This document shows, piece after piece, positions 7,835-17,069 of a stretch of 64,000 nt of DNA. The stretch is taken from assembly GCA_016223085.1 (NCBI GenBank), contig JACRPS010000021.1, forward strand, positions 62,001-126,000, given 5' to 3'. Source of the DNA: Chloroflexota bacterium (GTDB lineage: Bacteria > Chloroflexota > Anaerolineae > Aggregatilineales > Phototrophicaceae). The notes beneath the pieces were generated by a model, which did not search any database, was not told where the DNA came from, and saw only the letters and a list, made by a program, of their open reading frames with translations. Every line of letters begins with the position of its first letter. Position 1 is the first letter of the stretch. The translations under genes were made by a program, and so were the position numbers.

Positions 7835-9370
7835 ATGACCGCCTACGATCAATTTCAATTGCATATTGCCGAACTCAGCGACATTCTGAATGCCATTTCC
7901 ATCCTCAAGTGGGATGCCCGCACGCAGATGCCGCCGGGCGGCGCGCAGACACGCGGCTATCAACTGGCGACTCTATCGCGGCTGGCGCAGGTGCATTTCA
8001 TCAGTGATAAAACGGCGCGCCTGCTGGATGCGGTGGAAGCCGAAATTGCCGGCGAGGACGAAGACTCATACCGCGTGCGCGCCGTGCGCCAGACACGCCA
8101 GTATTACGAGATCATCCGGCGCATCCCGCTTGATCTGGTCAGCGCGAAGGCGGAGCTTGAGCCGGTGTCCGAGGGCGTGTGGGCGGAAGCTAAAGCGAAC
8201 AACGACTTCGCCAGCTTTGCGCCATTCCTGCAACAGCAGCTTGAACTGGCAAAACGGCAGGCCGAAGCGGTCGGGTACACCGAACACCCCTTCGATGCGC
8301 TGGTGTTCGAGTATGAGCCGAGCATGACGGCGGCGAAACTCAACCGCCTGTTCGAGCAGCTCAAGGCCGGGCTGCTGCCACTGCTGAAGCGCATCGTCGC
8401 CAACGACAGGCCGCTGGAGCGCGACCTGTGGGCGCAGGAATACCCAATTGACAAGCAAAAGGCGTTTGCGCTGGACATCGCGCAGCGGTTCGGCTACGAC
8501 CTGAATCGCGGGCGGCTGGACATCGCGCCGCACCCGTTTGAAATCTCCTTCACGCGGCAGGATGTGCGTATCACCACACGCTATAACCGCAACTACCTGC
8601 CAATGGCGCTGTTTGGCACATTGCACGAAACCGGCCACGCGCTCTACGAACAGGGCGTTGACCCGGCGCTGACACGCACCGCGCTCACGATTGACTTCCT
8701 CGGCAAATATCCGGTCGGCGGCACCAGCTACGGCGCGCATGAGTCGCAGTCGCGGCTGTGGGAAAACCAGATCGGTCGCAGCCGGGAATTCTGGAACGTG
8801 CATTTTGGGCGGTTGTGCGATTACTTCCCGGAACAGTTGGCGGACGCCGACGCCGATCTGATGTACCGCGCCGTGAACCGGGTGCGCCCCAGCCTGATTC
8901 GGGTCGAGGCGGATGAAGTCACCTATAACCTGCATATCATGCTGCGTGTGGAAATCGAAATGGGGCTGCTGGATGGCAGCCTAAAGGTGAATGACCTGCC
9001 GGAAATCTGGAACGCCAAGATGCAGGAATATCTCGGTATGACGCCGCCCAATGACAGCAAGGGAGTACTACAGGATGTTCACTGGTCGGGCGGGGGTTTC
9101 GGCTCGTTCCCCGGCTATACCGTCGGCAATGTCATGTCGGCGCAGTTTTTGCAGGCCGCCCGCCGCGATGTCACCGGCCTGGATGACGCCCTGGCACGCG
9201 GCGACTATGCGCCGCTGTTGGGCTGGCTGACAGACAACATCTACCGGCACGGGCGCGCCTACAGCGCCAGCGAACTGCTGCAGCGCGCCACCGGACGCGA
9301 TCTGGAAGTCGGGCCGTACCTGCACTATCTGGAAACCAAGTTCACCGATCTGTACCGGTTGGGCAACTAG
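7835..9370 (+). CDS. M32-family carboxypeptidase (Taq type)
   Basis: 511 residues, the standard length of thermostable carboxypeptidase Taq. The zinc site HETGH is at residues 264–268, followed by 'HESQSRLWE' (the third zinc ligand lies in this helix) and 'IRVEADEVTYNLHIMLR', both family signatures. The enzyme removes C-terminal residues from peptides with broad specificity, excluding Pro. The GAAGGG-like site is just upstream of the ATG. Together with the M14 and M24 genes it completes a set able to degrade oligopeptides from the C-terminus and at X-Pro bonds. It is followed by a palindromic repeat and another SDR. Confidence 0.93.
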   Translation: MTAYDQFQLHIAELSDILNAISILKWDARTQMPPGGAQTRGYQLATLSRLAQVHFISDKTARLLDAVEAEIAGEDEDSYRVRAVRQTRQYYEIIRRIPLDLVSAKAELEPVSEGVWAEAKANNDFASFAPFLQQQLELAKRQAEAVGYTEHPFDALVFEYEPSMTAAKLNRLFEQLKAGLLPLLKRIVANDRPLERDLWAQEYPIDKQKAFALDIAQRFGYDLNRGRLDIAPHPFEISFTRQDVRITTRYNRNYLPMALFGTLHETGHALYEQGVDPALTRTALTIDFLGKYPVGGTSYGAHESQSRLWENQIGRSREFWNVHFGRLCDYFPEQLADADADLMYRAVNRVRPSLIRVEADEVTYNLHIMLRVEIEMGLLDGSLKVNDLPEIWNAKMQEYLGMTPPNDSKGVLQDVHWSGGGFGSFPGYTVGNVMSAQFLQAARRDVTGLDDALARGDYAPLLGWLTDNIYRHGRAYSASELLQRATGRDLEVGPYLHYLETKFTDLYRLGN

Positions 9371-9382
9371 CCAGAGTCTCCC

Positions 9383-9410
9383 GTAGGGACACGGCATGCC
9401 GTGTCCCTAC
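9383..9410. repeat. Intergenic palindrome, 28 bp perfect
   Basis: Perfect palindrome with half GTAGGGACACGGCA. It is the best match to the consensus of the dispersed family in this window, and lies between the M32 stop and the next SDR. Confidence 0.9.
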
Positions 9411-9428
9411 ACTAAGTTCTAAGCGGAT

Positions 9429-10196
9429 ATGCTGATTGAATTCCAAAATAAAACGGTGATCGTCACCGGTGCGGCACATGGGTTTGGCCGCGCCATCAGC
9501 CTGGCGTTCGCACAGCGTGGGGCGGAGGTGTGGGCATGTGACGTGCTGCCGGACGAACTGGACGAAACGCGGCGGCTGTGTCTCGAAGCGGGTGGCGAGT
9601 GCCACGTTCGTACCGTAGATGTCTCCGACCGGGATCAGGTGCTGGCTTTTACCGATGAGACCGTCCAGCAGTACGGCCAGGTGCATATCCTCATCAATAA
9701 CGCGGGTGGCGTGCTGGGTCAGGTTGGCAGGCCATTGGAACAGGTGTCGCCAGAGGACTGGCAGGCCATTTTTGCGGTCAACGTCACCGGCGCGTTTTAC
9801 TGCTGTCAGGCTGTCGCGCCGGGCATGAAAGCCGCGCGTTACGGGCGCATCATCAACATCTCCAGCGGCGCGGGGCTGGTTATCAGCCTGACAGGCATTC
9901 AGGCCTATGCCGCTGCTAAAGCCGCGCAGATCAACCTGACCCGCCAGCTTGCCCACGAACTCGGCACGTGGAATATCACCGTCAACAATATCGCGCCCGG
10001 CTTCGTGCGTTCCAATCCGAACACGGAACGCCAGTGGCAGTCCTTCGGTGAAGACGGCCAGCGCAAGCTGGTCGAGAACATCGCGCTCAAGCGCCTCGGC
10101 GCACCGGAGGATATTGCCCACGCCGTGCTGTTCTTCGCGTCCGATTATGCCGGGTGGATTACCGGGCAGGTGCTGTCGGTGGACGGTGGCAGGTGA
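9429..10196 (+). CDS. SDR-family NAD(P)-dependent oxidoreductase
   Basis: A classical 255-residue short-chain dehydrogenase. It has the cofactor loop 'TGAAHGFGR' (about residues 13–21), the 'NNAGG' motif, Ser in 'INISSGAGLV', the catalytic 'YAAAK' and the C-terminal 'ITGQVLSVDGG'. Unlike the SDR at 7035, the Ser-Tyr-Lys triad is intact. It should oxidise or reduce an alcohol/ketone, possibly a hydroxy-acyl intermediate; the substrate is not recognisable. It is the last gene of the continuous + strand catabolic run, followed by a gap with its own promoter. Confidence 0.88.
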   Translation: MLIEFQNKTVIVTGAAHGFGRAISLAFAQRGAEVWACDVLPDELDETRRLCLEAGGECHVRTVDVSDRDQVLAFTDETVQQYGQVHILINNAGGVLGQVGRPLEQVSPEDWQAIFAVNVTGAFYCCQAVAPGMKAARYGRIINISSGAGLVISLTGIQAYAAAKAAQINLTRQLAHELGTWNITVNNIAPGFVRSNPNTERQWQSFGEDGQRKLVENIALKRLGAPEDIAHAVLFFASDYAGWITGQVLSVDGGR

Positions 10197-10269
10197 CAGC
10201 GAACGTGCGCGCCTGCCGAACTTGAACAAAGGAACCTGTCCGTTTTTTTGGCAACATAACCATAGGCGA

Positions 10270-10320
10270 TTGACATTTGCGGCGGTAATGTTAAGATCAT
10301 TACATCTAGAGATGTATAAT
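10270..10320 (+). promoter_or_regulatory. Promoter and possible operator upstream of livG-like gene
   Basis: TTGACA (10270–10275) and TAAGAT (10292–10297), 16 bases apart, form a good sigma-70-type promoter. Just downstream is an inverted repeat TACATC-TAGA-GATGTA (10301–10316) that overlaps a TATAAT hexamer (10315–10320). The arrangement suggests an operator around the start site. The gap is also markedly AT-richer than the genes around it. Confidence 0.55.
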
Positions 10321-10357
10321 TGTGTTATTATAACTATTACTGACCGGATGACTGCGT

Positions 10358-11146
10358 ATGGCAAGCGACGCGAAGGGACAACCGATCTTACAGGTATCCC
10401 GACTGAATAAATCCTTTCGCGGCCTGCACGCGCTGCGCGATATTGATTCAACCCTGTTTCCCGGCGAAATTCTGGGTGTCATCGGCCCCAACGGCGCCGG
10501 CAAAACCACCCTGTTTAACTGCCTGACGGGCTACACCTCTGCCACCAGCGGCCAGATTCGCTATCGCGGCCAGGACATCACTCAGCTTCGCACCCCGGCG
10601 ATTGTTCAACGGGGTATTGCCCGCACCTTCCAGAATATCCGGTTGTTTGGCGCGCTCACGGTGCTGGATAACGTGCGCGTGGCGCAGCAGTTGCGAACGC
10701 CGTTTAACCTGGTCGAGGTGTGGGCCTCCGCGCCGTCGTTCCGGCGCAAGGAAGACGACCTCACCCGGCAGGCGCTGGCGCATCTGGAACTGTTCGGATT
10801 GCGGCAGGATGCCGACCAACTGGCGATGAACCTGCCCTACGGGGCGCAGCGCCGGCTGGAAATCGCCCGCGCCCTGGCGACCAATCCGCAAATCCTGCTG
10901 CTGGACGAACCCGCCGCCGGCATGAATGCTACCGAAACTGACGCCGTTCATGGCATGATCCTGGAAGTCCGCGACCGCTTCAACGTCAGCATCATCCTGG
11001 TGGAACACGATATGCGGCTGGTGATGAACGTGTGCGAACGGATTGTGGTGCTCAACTATGGCGAGGTGATTGCCGAGGGCGAACCGGCAGCCATCCGGCA
11101 GAATCCCAACGTGATTGAATCCTATCTGGGCAAAGTGCAGTCATGA
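10358..11146 (+). CDS. livG: Branched-chain amino-acid-type ABC transporter ATPase (LivG-like)
   Basis: A 262-residue ABC ATPase of the LivG/HAAT family that powers uptake of branched-chain amino acids or related amides. Walker A 'GPNGAGKTT' is near residues 43–51. The signature is 'LPYGAQRRLEIARAL' (LSYGQ-like), Walker B is 'ILLLDEPAAGMN', and the switch His lies in 'ILVEHDMRLVM'. The family-specific segments 'GIARTFQNIRLF' and 'LTVLDNVRVA' support LivG over other ABC ATPases. The stop overlaps the ATG of the next gene. No LivH/LivM permease or binding protein is present in the window, and the following livF is broken, so the operon looks incomplete here. Confidence 0.88.
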   Translation: MASDAKGQPILQVSRLNKSFRGLHALRDIDSTLFPGEILGVIGPNGAGKTTLFNCLTGYTSATSGQIRYRGQDITQLRTPAIVQRGIARTFQNIRLFGALTVLDNVRVAQQLRTPFNLVEVWASAPSFRRKEDDLTRQALAHLELFGLRQDADQLAMNLPYGAQRRLEIARALATNPQILLLDEPAAGMNATETDAVHGMILEVRDRFNVSIILVEHDMRLVMNVCERIVVLNYGEVIAEGEPAAIRQNPNVIESYLGKVQS

Positions 11147-11613
11147 TGTTGCAGGTCAATAACATCAGCGTTTATTACGGCAAAATCCACGCCCTGAAAG
11201 GCGTTTCCCTCACCGTCCATGACGGCGAACTGGTCGCGCTGATCGGCTCAAATGGCGCGGGCAAGTCCACCACGCTGCGCACGATTTCCGGTCTGCTGCG
11301 CCCGAAACAGGGAGACATCAGCTATCACGGCCAGCGGATTGATACTCTGCCGCCGATGCCCCGCACGCCTACTACCGCCCGGCTGGAACAGATGGCGGTG
11401 CAGATCGCGCGGGAACTGGGCTTCGAGACCCGCGGCGCCAAAACCGGCGGCGCGGCGGATGGCTCATTTGCTGCCGACGAAGGTGTGCCGGTGCTGGACG
11501 GTCTGGGGCCGGTGGGCGGCCTCGATCACAGCCCGGACGAGTACATTCTCAAAAGCAGTATCGTGCTCCGCACGGCCCTGCTCGCGCGCCTGATGATGGC
11601 GCTGTCTGGGTGA
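11143..11613 (+). pseudogene. Chimera: LivF ATPase N-terminus joined to M20 peptidase C-terminus
   Basis: One open frame of 156 codons. The first ~68 residues are a LivF ATPase: 'YYGKIHALKGVSL', Walker A 'GSNGAGKSTTLRTISGL' and 'DISYHGQRIDTLPP'. From about residue 72 it becomes the end of an M20 zinc peptidase of the carboxypeptidase G2 type: 'RTPTTARL', 'GAKTGGAADGSFAA', 'LDGLGPVGG' and 'HSPDEYI'. The ABC signature and Walker B are missing, and so are the M20 catalytic Asp and most zinc ligands. Neither activity can remain. The junction lies near 11346–11363, where both families naturally have a Pro-Pro-Met-like stretch. This looks like an in-frame deletion that fused two genes, or an assembly join. 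Confidence 0.8.
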
Positions 11614-11746
11614 GAGCTGCCGCGTTTATAACTTCGATTCAGGATATACCTCGTTTGTGGTTTCAGCCACGCCGGTTGAGGTGCCCTCGGTTTGTGTGCC
11701 AAAATCCCCGGAAAGTAAGATATGGTTTCTGGCACAGGAATTGAGA

Positions 11747-12469
11747 ATGATGACACGTTTGCGCCGGTGGCGTTGGGTGATACTGGTGGCGCTCCTTCTG
11801 GCGGGAGGCGCTGCCGCCGTGCTGTTGGTGAGCAGCAGCCGCAGCAACAGTCTGCCGCCGATTCACCGCTGGTTTACCGACCCCGACACCCGGCGGGAAC
11901 TGGCAACCGTAATGAACCGCCAGCCGTGCCCCGGCGCGCCCTTCAGCCTGCCGTCCGATGGCTTAATCGGTCTGCTGTGGAACGACCCCGCCGCGCCGTA
12001 CACCGTGTTTGCCACGCATACCGGGCTGGACATCTTCGGCGATGGGGCCCCAGGCGAAGTGCCGGTTTATGCTGCTTACGGGGGGTATCTGTCACGCCTG
12101 CCGGACTGGAAAGCGTCGGTTATCATCCGGCACGACGACCCGCTTCAGCCGGGGCGTACCATCTGGACGTATTACACCCATATGGCTTCCCGCGATGGCT
12201 CCGAGTCTTTTGTGGCGCCGGCCTTCCCGCCCGGCACGGATGACGTGTGGGTTGAACGCGGGGCGCTGCTGGGCTACCAGGGTGAATATGCCGGCGCGGG
12301 GCGCGCGCCGATTGGCCTGCACGTCCACTTCAGCATTGTCTTAAGCGACGCGGCTGGCGTGTTCACCAATGAAGCGCAGCTATCCAACACGCTCGACCCA
12401 TCTCCCTACTTCGGGATGCCGCTGAACGTGGCCGACCTGCCGGCGCGCCCCATCCACTGTCGGCGGTGA
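11747..12469 (+). CDS. M23-family (LytM-like) peptidase, membrane anchored
   Basis: The start chosen is ATG 11747, preceded by GGAATTGAG; 240 residues. The N-terminus is basic, followed by one membrane segment ('WVILVALLLAGGAAAVLLV', about 9–27), so the protein is exported and probably anchored. The LytM core shows 'HTGLDIFG' (H-x3-D zinc ligands), 'VYAAYGGYLS', 'YYTHM' and the H-x-H of 'GLHVHFSI'. These are the zinc and catalytic residues of lysostaphin-type endopeptidases, which cut peptide bridges. Proteins of this type either remodel the cell envelope or act as inactive scaffolds; here all expected ligands appear present. It is convergent with the SDR that ends 6 bases downstream. Confidence 0.8.
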   Translation: MMTRLRRWRWVILVALLLAGGAAAVLLVSSSRSNSLPPIHRWFTDPDTRRELATVMNRQPCPGAPFSLPSDGLIGLLWNDPAAPYTVFATHTGLDIFGDGAPGEVPVYAAYGGYLSRLPDWKASVIIRHDDPLQPGRTIWTYYTHMASRDGSESFVAPAFPPGTDDVWVERGALLGYQGEYAGAGRAPIGLHVHFSIVLSDAAGVFTNEAQLSNTLDPSPYFGMPLNVADLPARPIHCRR

Positions 12470-12474
12470 GGTCG

Positions 12475-13242
12475 TCATTTCGGTTGCATTCTTACCGCGC
12501 CATCCAGGCGTATTACCTCGCCGTTCAGATACGGGTTTTCGATGATCGCCTGCGCCAGTTGGGCGTATTCGTCCGGCTGGCCGAACCGCGCCGGAAACGG
12601 AATCTGCGCCGCCAGCGAGGTTTTTAGCTCGTCCGGCATCAGGCCAACCATCGGCGTATCGAAGATGCCCGGCGCAATCGTCATCACCCGGATGCCCAGC
12701 CGCGACAGATCCCGCGCAATCGGCAGCGTCATGCCAACCACACCGCCCTTTGAAGCGGAGTAGGCGGCCTGACCAATCTGCCCGTCAAACGCCGCCACCG
12801 ACGCCGTGTTCACGATCACGCCGCGCTCGCCGTATTCGTTTGGCTCGTTGGCGGACATCCGCGCCGCCGCCAGCCGGATGACGTTAAACGTGCCGATCAG
12901 GTTGATACGGATGATCGTTTCAAACAGGTCAAGCGGGTGCGGCCCTTCCTTGCTGACCGTGCGCCCCGCCCAGGCCACGCCAGCGCAGTTCAGCGCGACG
13001 TGCAGCCCGCCGAACGCCTCAACCGCCGTGTTGATCGCCGCCTGTACGTCTGCCTCGCTGGTCACGTCCGCCGCCGCAAACCGCGCCGCCTCGCCCAGTT
13101 CGGCGGCCACTGCCGCGCCGCGGTCGGCATCCCGGTCTACGATCACCACCCGCGCCCCCTGCCGGACCAACCGCCGCGCGCAGGCCAGCCCCAGCCCGGA
13201 CGCGCCGCCCGTCACCAGTGCCACACATGTCTGGATGTCCAC
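12475..13242 (-). CDS. SDR oxidoreductase, 3-hydroxyacyl-CoA dehydrogenase type II-like
   Basis: 255 residues on the minus strand. It has the cofactor loop 'TGGASGLG' (about 11–18), Asp in '[10 protein letters not shown]' (NAD preference), '[11 protein letters not shown]', the catalytic 'YSASKGG' and '[10 protein letters not shown]'. The stretch '[20 protein letters not shown]' resembles type II 3-hydroxyacyl-CoA dehydrogenases (HSD17B10-like), which oxidise short-chain or branched 3-hydroxyacyl-CoA. It would fit beta-oxidation or isoleucine breakdown. No other beta-oxidation genes are adjacent, except the acyl-CoA ligase far downstream. It shares its upstream region with the divergent histidine-kinase gene. 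Confidence 0.87.
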   Translation of the reverse strand: MDIQTCVALVTGGASGLGLACARRLVRQGARVVIVDRDADRGAAVAAELGEAARFAAADVTSEADVQAAINTAVEAFGGLHVALNCAGVAWAGRTVSKEGPHPLDLFETIIRINLIGTFNVIRLAAARMSANEPNEYGERGVIVNTASVAAFDGQIGQAAYSASKGGVVGMTLPIARDLSRLGIRVMTIAPGIFDTPMVGLMPDELKTSLAAQIPFPARFGQPDEYAQLAQAIIENPYLNGEVIRLDGAVRMQPK

Positions 13243-13356
13243 TGCTGGCTCTCTTTCGTGAAAAACGGTTCTCGTCGGAACTAATTGTAACAGGGGCAGC
13301 GCCGTTACGCCTGTAAAGCAGACTCTACCATACGGTTAATACGGGTACTTAAAAAG

Positions 13357-13387
13357 TTGTCAAATGCGCCGGGGTTTGCGGTATGAT
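13357..13387 (+). promoter_or_regulatory. Possible promoter of the six-PAS kinase gene
   Basis: TTGTCA (13357–13362) and TATGAT (13382–13387), separated by 19 bases, 37 bases upstream of the kinase start. The long spacer makes this only a weak call. The rest of the 180-bp gap shows nothing else. Confidence 0.35.
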
Positions 13388-13423
13388 AAACCCAATCGAG
13401 CCAGCCGGGGTGAATAGCAGTCT

Positions 13424-16400
13424 ATGGTCAATGCTCCATCAGAAATACCGAACACCAGCAGCGACCGGCAGATCGTCAATAGTCTGCCGGGGCTGGTGTG
13501 GGTTAGTAATGGTACCACTCCGACCCGCACGATTGCCAACCACGCCGGGCGTGACTTTATCGGCCAGACATCTGCCGATGTAGTGGACTGGTTCACACAC
13601 ATCCACCCGGCAGACGTCTCCGCCTACCGCCAGTTATGGGATACGATGACCGGGACGCGGCAGCCGTTCAGTGCGGAGTACCGGCTGCGCCACTGCGACG
13701 GCAGCTACCGCTGGCTGCTGGAGAAGGCCACGCCGTTACGGACGGACGGCGGCATAACCTCCGGCTATATCGGCACCTGTCAGGACATTACGGTGCAGAA
13801 GCAGGTCGAAGCCGAGCGCGAGGAGATCATCAGCCGCCTGCAGCGGGCGTTTGAGATGGGTCAGGTCGGCGTCTGGGAAGTTGATCTGCTGACCGGGCGC
13901 GTGACCACCTCCACCAACTGCGATCACCTGTTTGGGGTGGAAAGCGGCACGGAAAAAACGGTCGAACTGTATCTCAGCCGCATTCACCCGGATGATCGTG
14001 ACCAGGTGGGCGCGGCCATCGAGCAGACCGTGGGTTATGGTCAGGAACACTACGTGGAATACCGTGTGATTCGCCCTGATGGCAGTGTGCGCTGGATCGG
14101 CGCGCGGGGCTGCGCTGTGTACGAGGGCGCGGACAATCCTCGGCGGATGGCCGGAGTCCTGCAGGACATCACCGAGCGCAAACAGGCGGAAGAGGCACTG
14201 CGCGAGAGCGAAGAACGGTTTCGTATCGCGTTTGAAACCGCCAACGACGCGATGGTGCTGTCCGACGCCAGCGGGATCGTGCTGGCTGCCAACGAGGCCT
14301 ACTGCCAGCTTTACGGCTACTCACCACAAGAAGTGATCGGCCAGCGTTTTGAGATCATCTTCCCGGAACACTTGCGCCAGCAGGCGCGGGAGCAGTACCG
14401 GCAGGTTTTTGAACGCCAGATACAGCAACCGGCTTATGAAACCAGCGTGCGGCGTAAGGATGGCACCGAGCGCACGGTGGAGGCGCGTATCGGCTTTGTG
14501 ACGTGGCAGGGTAAACCGAAAGCGATGCTGTCGGTCATCCGCGACGTGACGGAGCGCAAACAGGCGGAAGCAGCTCTACGCCGCAGCGAGCAGCTCGCGC
14601 GCGACCGGCTGGCGGAGATCGAGGCGATCTACGACACCGCGCCGGTCGGCCTGTGTGTTCTGGACACCGACCTGCGTTACACCCGCATTAACCGCCGGCT
14701 GGCGGAGATGAACGGTCTGCCGGTTGAAGCGCATCTGGGGCATAACGTTGATAAGATGGTGCCGTATCTGGCGCCGACGGTTATACCCATGTTCCGTCGG
14801 GTGCTGGAAACAGGTGAGGCCATCCTGAATTTTGAACTGCACGGTGAAACCAACGCCCAACCCGGCGTTCGACGCACCTGGATTGTCAGTTGGGTGCCGT
14901 TCCGAAATCACGACGGACAGATGGTGGGCATTAACATTGTCGCTGACGAGGTGACAGAGCAGCGCCGACTGGAGCAGGCGCTGGAAGACAGCCGCCGTTT
15001 AAGTGATGCCATGATTAGTACCATTCCCGATCTGTTTTACGTGTACGATCTGGTAGCCGACGAAAACATTTACGTGAATCCGCAGGTCGGGCGGCTGCTG
15101 GGGTACACGTCCGACGAGATCACGGAGCAGGGTACGGCCCTGCTTGGTCGTCTGATTCACCCAGACGATATTCCTGTCGTGGTGGCGGCACGCGATCGCC
15201 TGAAAACTGCCAGCGACGACGCAATCACCGAACTGGAATACCGGATGCAGCGTAAGGATGGCGAATGGCGCTGGTTTTATAGCCGGGACATGGTGTTTGA
15301 ACGGCTGCCGGACGGCGCTGTTGCCAAAACCATTGGTATCGCCCAGGATATCACCGAGCGCAAGCGGGTCGAAGCCGAACGCGAGCACCTGCTGAAGCAG
15401 CTTCGTGATGAGCGTGCCCGCCTGGAAACCATCCTCAAGCAGATTCCGGTTGGCGTGATCGTGGCGGAGGCGCCCTCTGGCAGGTTGATTCTGGGTAACG
15501 ACGCAGTGGAACGCATCTGGCGTCACCGTTTCCTCCCCGCCGACCAGACGGAGCAGTACAGGCAGTACGTGGGCTTCCATAAGGATGGCCGCCCCTATCG
15601 TCCAGAGGAATGGCCGCTGGCGCGCACGATTGCTACCGGCGTCACCGTGCAGGATGAGGAAATTGATTTTCTGCGTGGAGACGGCACGATGGGCACGATG
15701 CTTGCCAGTTCCGCGCCGATTCTGGACGATACCGGCGCAGTCGCTGCCGGTGTGGTCGCTTTTCTGGACATCACTGAACGCCAGCTTCTCATCACCGCCG
15801 AGCGCGACCAGCGGCTGCTGACGCAGGCGATGCTGGACGTGACGATGGCGATCAACAATACACTGGAACTGGAAGACGTGCTGGAACGCACCCTCAGCAG
15901 CGTCGGGTTGATCGTGCCACACGATGCCAGCCTGATTCTGCTGGTGGAACAGGACGTAGCCCGCGTGGCCTGGTTTAAGGGGATAGACGATGTTGGGGAA
16001 GATATCCGCGAGTCACTGCGCCGGCTGGAGATGAAAGTGAGCGACACAACAGCCCTACGCGAGATGGCGGGAACCCGCCGCTCCCTGATCGTACCCAATA
16101 TCTACGAGTATCCCGGCTGGGTGTATGGCGCGAAAGAACCGGAACAGCCGATTCTGTTCAGCTTTCTGGGCGTGCCGCTGTTCCTGCACGGCGAATTGAT
16201 CGGCTTTCTCGACCTCTACAGCCGCACACCCGGTTTCTTCACACCGTCCCACGCCGGGCGACTGGCGATGTTTGCCGAGATCGTGACCACCGTCATCCAC
16301 AACGCCCATCTGTACCGGCAGGCGCAGACCGCCGCCGTGCTGGAAGAGCGCCAGCGCATCGCCCGCGACCTGCACGACGCCATCAGCCAGACGCTGTTTT

Positions 16401-16936
16401 CCGCCCGCATGATCGCTGAATCGCTGCCCCGGCTGCTGGAAGTCAGCCCGAAGCGGCTGCCAACGCTGCTGGAACAACTGGCGGCGCTCAACCGCAGCGC
16501 CCAGTCGGAAATGCGCGTGCTGCTGATCGAACTGCGCCCGGAACAACTGCTGCGCACCGAACTGCGTGACCAGTATACGCAGTTGGTAGACGTGCTGCGC
16601 GGGCGCGGCAACGTTCAGGTGGAGCTGACGCTGAACGACGGCCAGCCAGTGCCGCCGCCAGTGCAGGCCGCGCTGTATCGTATCACGCAGGAGGCGTTTA
16701 ACAACATCATCAAACACGCCAAAGCCTCCCGCGTCTGGCTGGAGGTGTTGAGTCTGCCGGATGCGGTAAAGCTCCATATCCGCGATAACGGGCGTGGCTT
16801 CGACCCGATCCGCACTACGTCCGGTCTGGGGCTGACCTCCATGCGGGAACGCGCGGCGCAGATCGGCGCGGAGTTCCACTTCGCCAGCGTGCCGGGGCAG
16901 GGCACGGAAGTGACGGTGACGTGGCAGCGGGACTAA
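13424..16936 (+). CDS. Multi-PAS/GAF sensor histidine kinase, NarL-type (HisKA_3)
   Basis: A 1170-residue soluble sensor kinase. About six PAS/PAC units can be counted from the repeated PAC ends: 'GTCQDITVQKQ', 'GVLQDITERKQ', 'SVIRDVTERKQ', 'NIVADEVTEQRR', 'GIAQDITERKR' and 'VVAFLDITERQ'. A GAF domain follows (about 790–960). Then comes a HisKA_3 dimerisation domain with 'RIARDLHDAISQTLFS', whose phospho-accepting His is residue 984, and an HATPase_c domain with 'ALYRITQEAFNNIIKHAKA' (N box) and 'IRDNGRGFD' (G1). No membrane segment is visible, so it senses cytoplasmic or diffusible signals such as redox, oxygen or ligands. HisKA_3 kinases pair with NarL/FixJ regulators; no partner is adjacent. 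Confidence 0.92.
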   Translation: MVNAPSEIPNTSSDRQIVNSLPGLVWVSNGTTPTRTIANHAGRDFIGQTSADVVDWFTHIHPADVSAYRQLWDTMTGTRQPFSAEYRLRHCDGSYRWLLEKATPLRTDGGITSGYIGTCQDITVQKQVEAEREEIISRLQRAFEMGQVGVWEVDLLTGRVTTSTNCDHLFGVESGTEKTVELYLSRIHPDDRDQVGAAIEQTVGYGQEHYVEYRVIRPDGSVRWIGARGCAVYEGADNPRRMAGVLQDITERKQAEEALRESEERFRIAFETANDAMVLSDASGIVLAANEAYCQLYGYSPQEVIGQRFEIIFPEHLRQQAREQYRQVFERQIQQPAYETSVRRKDGTERTVEARIGFVTWQGKPKAMLSVIRDVTERKQAEAALRRSEQLARDRLAEIEAIYDTAPVGLCVLDTDLRYTRINRRLAEMNGLPVEAHLGHNVDKMVPYLAPTVIPMFRRVLETGEAILNFELHGETNAQPGVRRTWIVSWVPFRNHDGQMVGINIVADEVTEQRRLEQALEDSRRLSDAMISTIPDLFYVYDLVADENIYVNPQVGRLLGYTSDEITEQGTALLGRLIHPDDIPVVVAARDRLKTASDDAITELEYRMQRKDGEWRWFYSRDMVFERLPDGAVAKTIGIAQDITERKRVEAEREHLLKQLRDERARLETILKQIPVGVIVAEAPSGRLILGNDAVERIWRHRFLPADQTEQYRQYVGFHKDGRPYRPEEWPLARTIATGVTVQDEEIDFLRGDGTMGTMLASSAPILDDTGAVAAGVVAFLDITERQLLITAERDQRLLTQAMLDVTMAINNTLELEDVLERTLSSVGLIVPHDASLILLVEQDVARVAWFKGIDDVGEDIRESLRRLEMKVSDTTALREMAGTRRSLIVPNIYEYPGWVYGAKEPEQPILFSFLGVPLFLHGELIGFLDLYSRTPGFFTPSHAGRLAMFAEIVTTVIHNAHLYRQAQTAAVLEERQRIARDLHDAISQTLFSARMIAESLPRLLEVSPKRLPTLLEQLAALNRSAQSEMRVLLIELRPEQLLRTELRDQYTQLVDVLRGRGNVQVELTLNDGQPVPPPVQAALYRITQEAFNNIIKHAKASRVWLEVLSLPDAVKLHIRDNGRGFDPIRTTSGLGLTSMRERAAQIGAEFHFASVPGQGTEVTVTWQRD

Positions 16937-16969
16937 GCCACCGGACGCTGAAAGTCGTCCGGCTGGACG

Positions 16970-16992
16970 AAAAAAGCCACCTGAAGGTGGCT
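16970..16992 (-). terminator. Intrinsic terminator for the minus-strand M24 gene
   Basis: Read on the minus strand, an AGCCACCT / AGGTGGCT stem with a 2-base loop is followed by six T. It lies about 78 bases beyond the M24 stop. A hairpin with the same arms recurs at 27229 in the other orientation. Confidence 0.7.
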
Positions 16993-17069
16993 GGCAGAAC
17001 GGTTAATCCGTGTTTCAGCCATGCGCCCCTGCGGGATGGGTTTATAGATGCGAAACCGGCACAAACGGT

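Noticed and set aside
16941-16962. CCGGACG/CGTCCGG hairpin as terminator of the 13.4-kb kinase
   Set aside because: The stem is not followed by T on the + strand; the adjacent A-run belongs to the minus-strand terminator.
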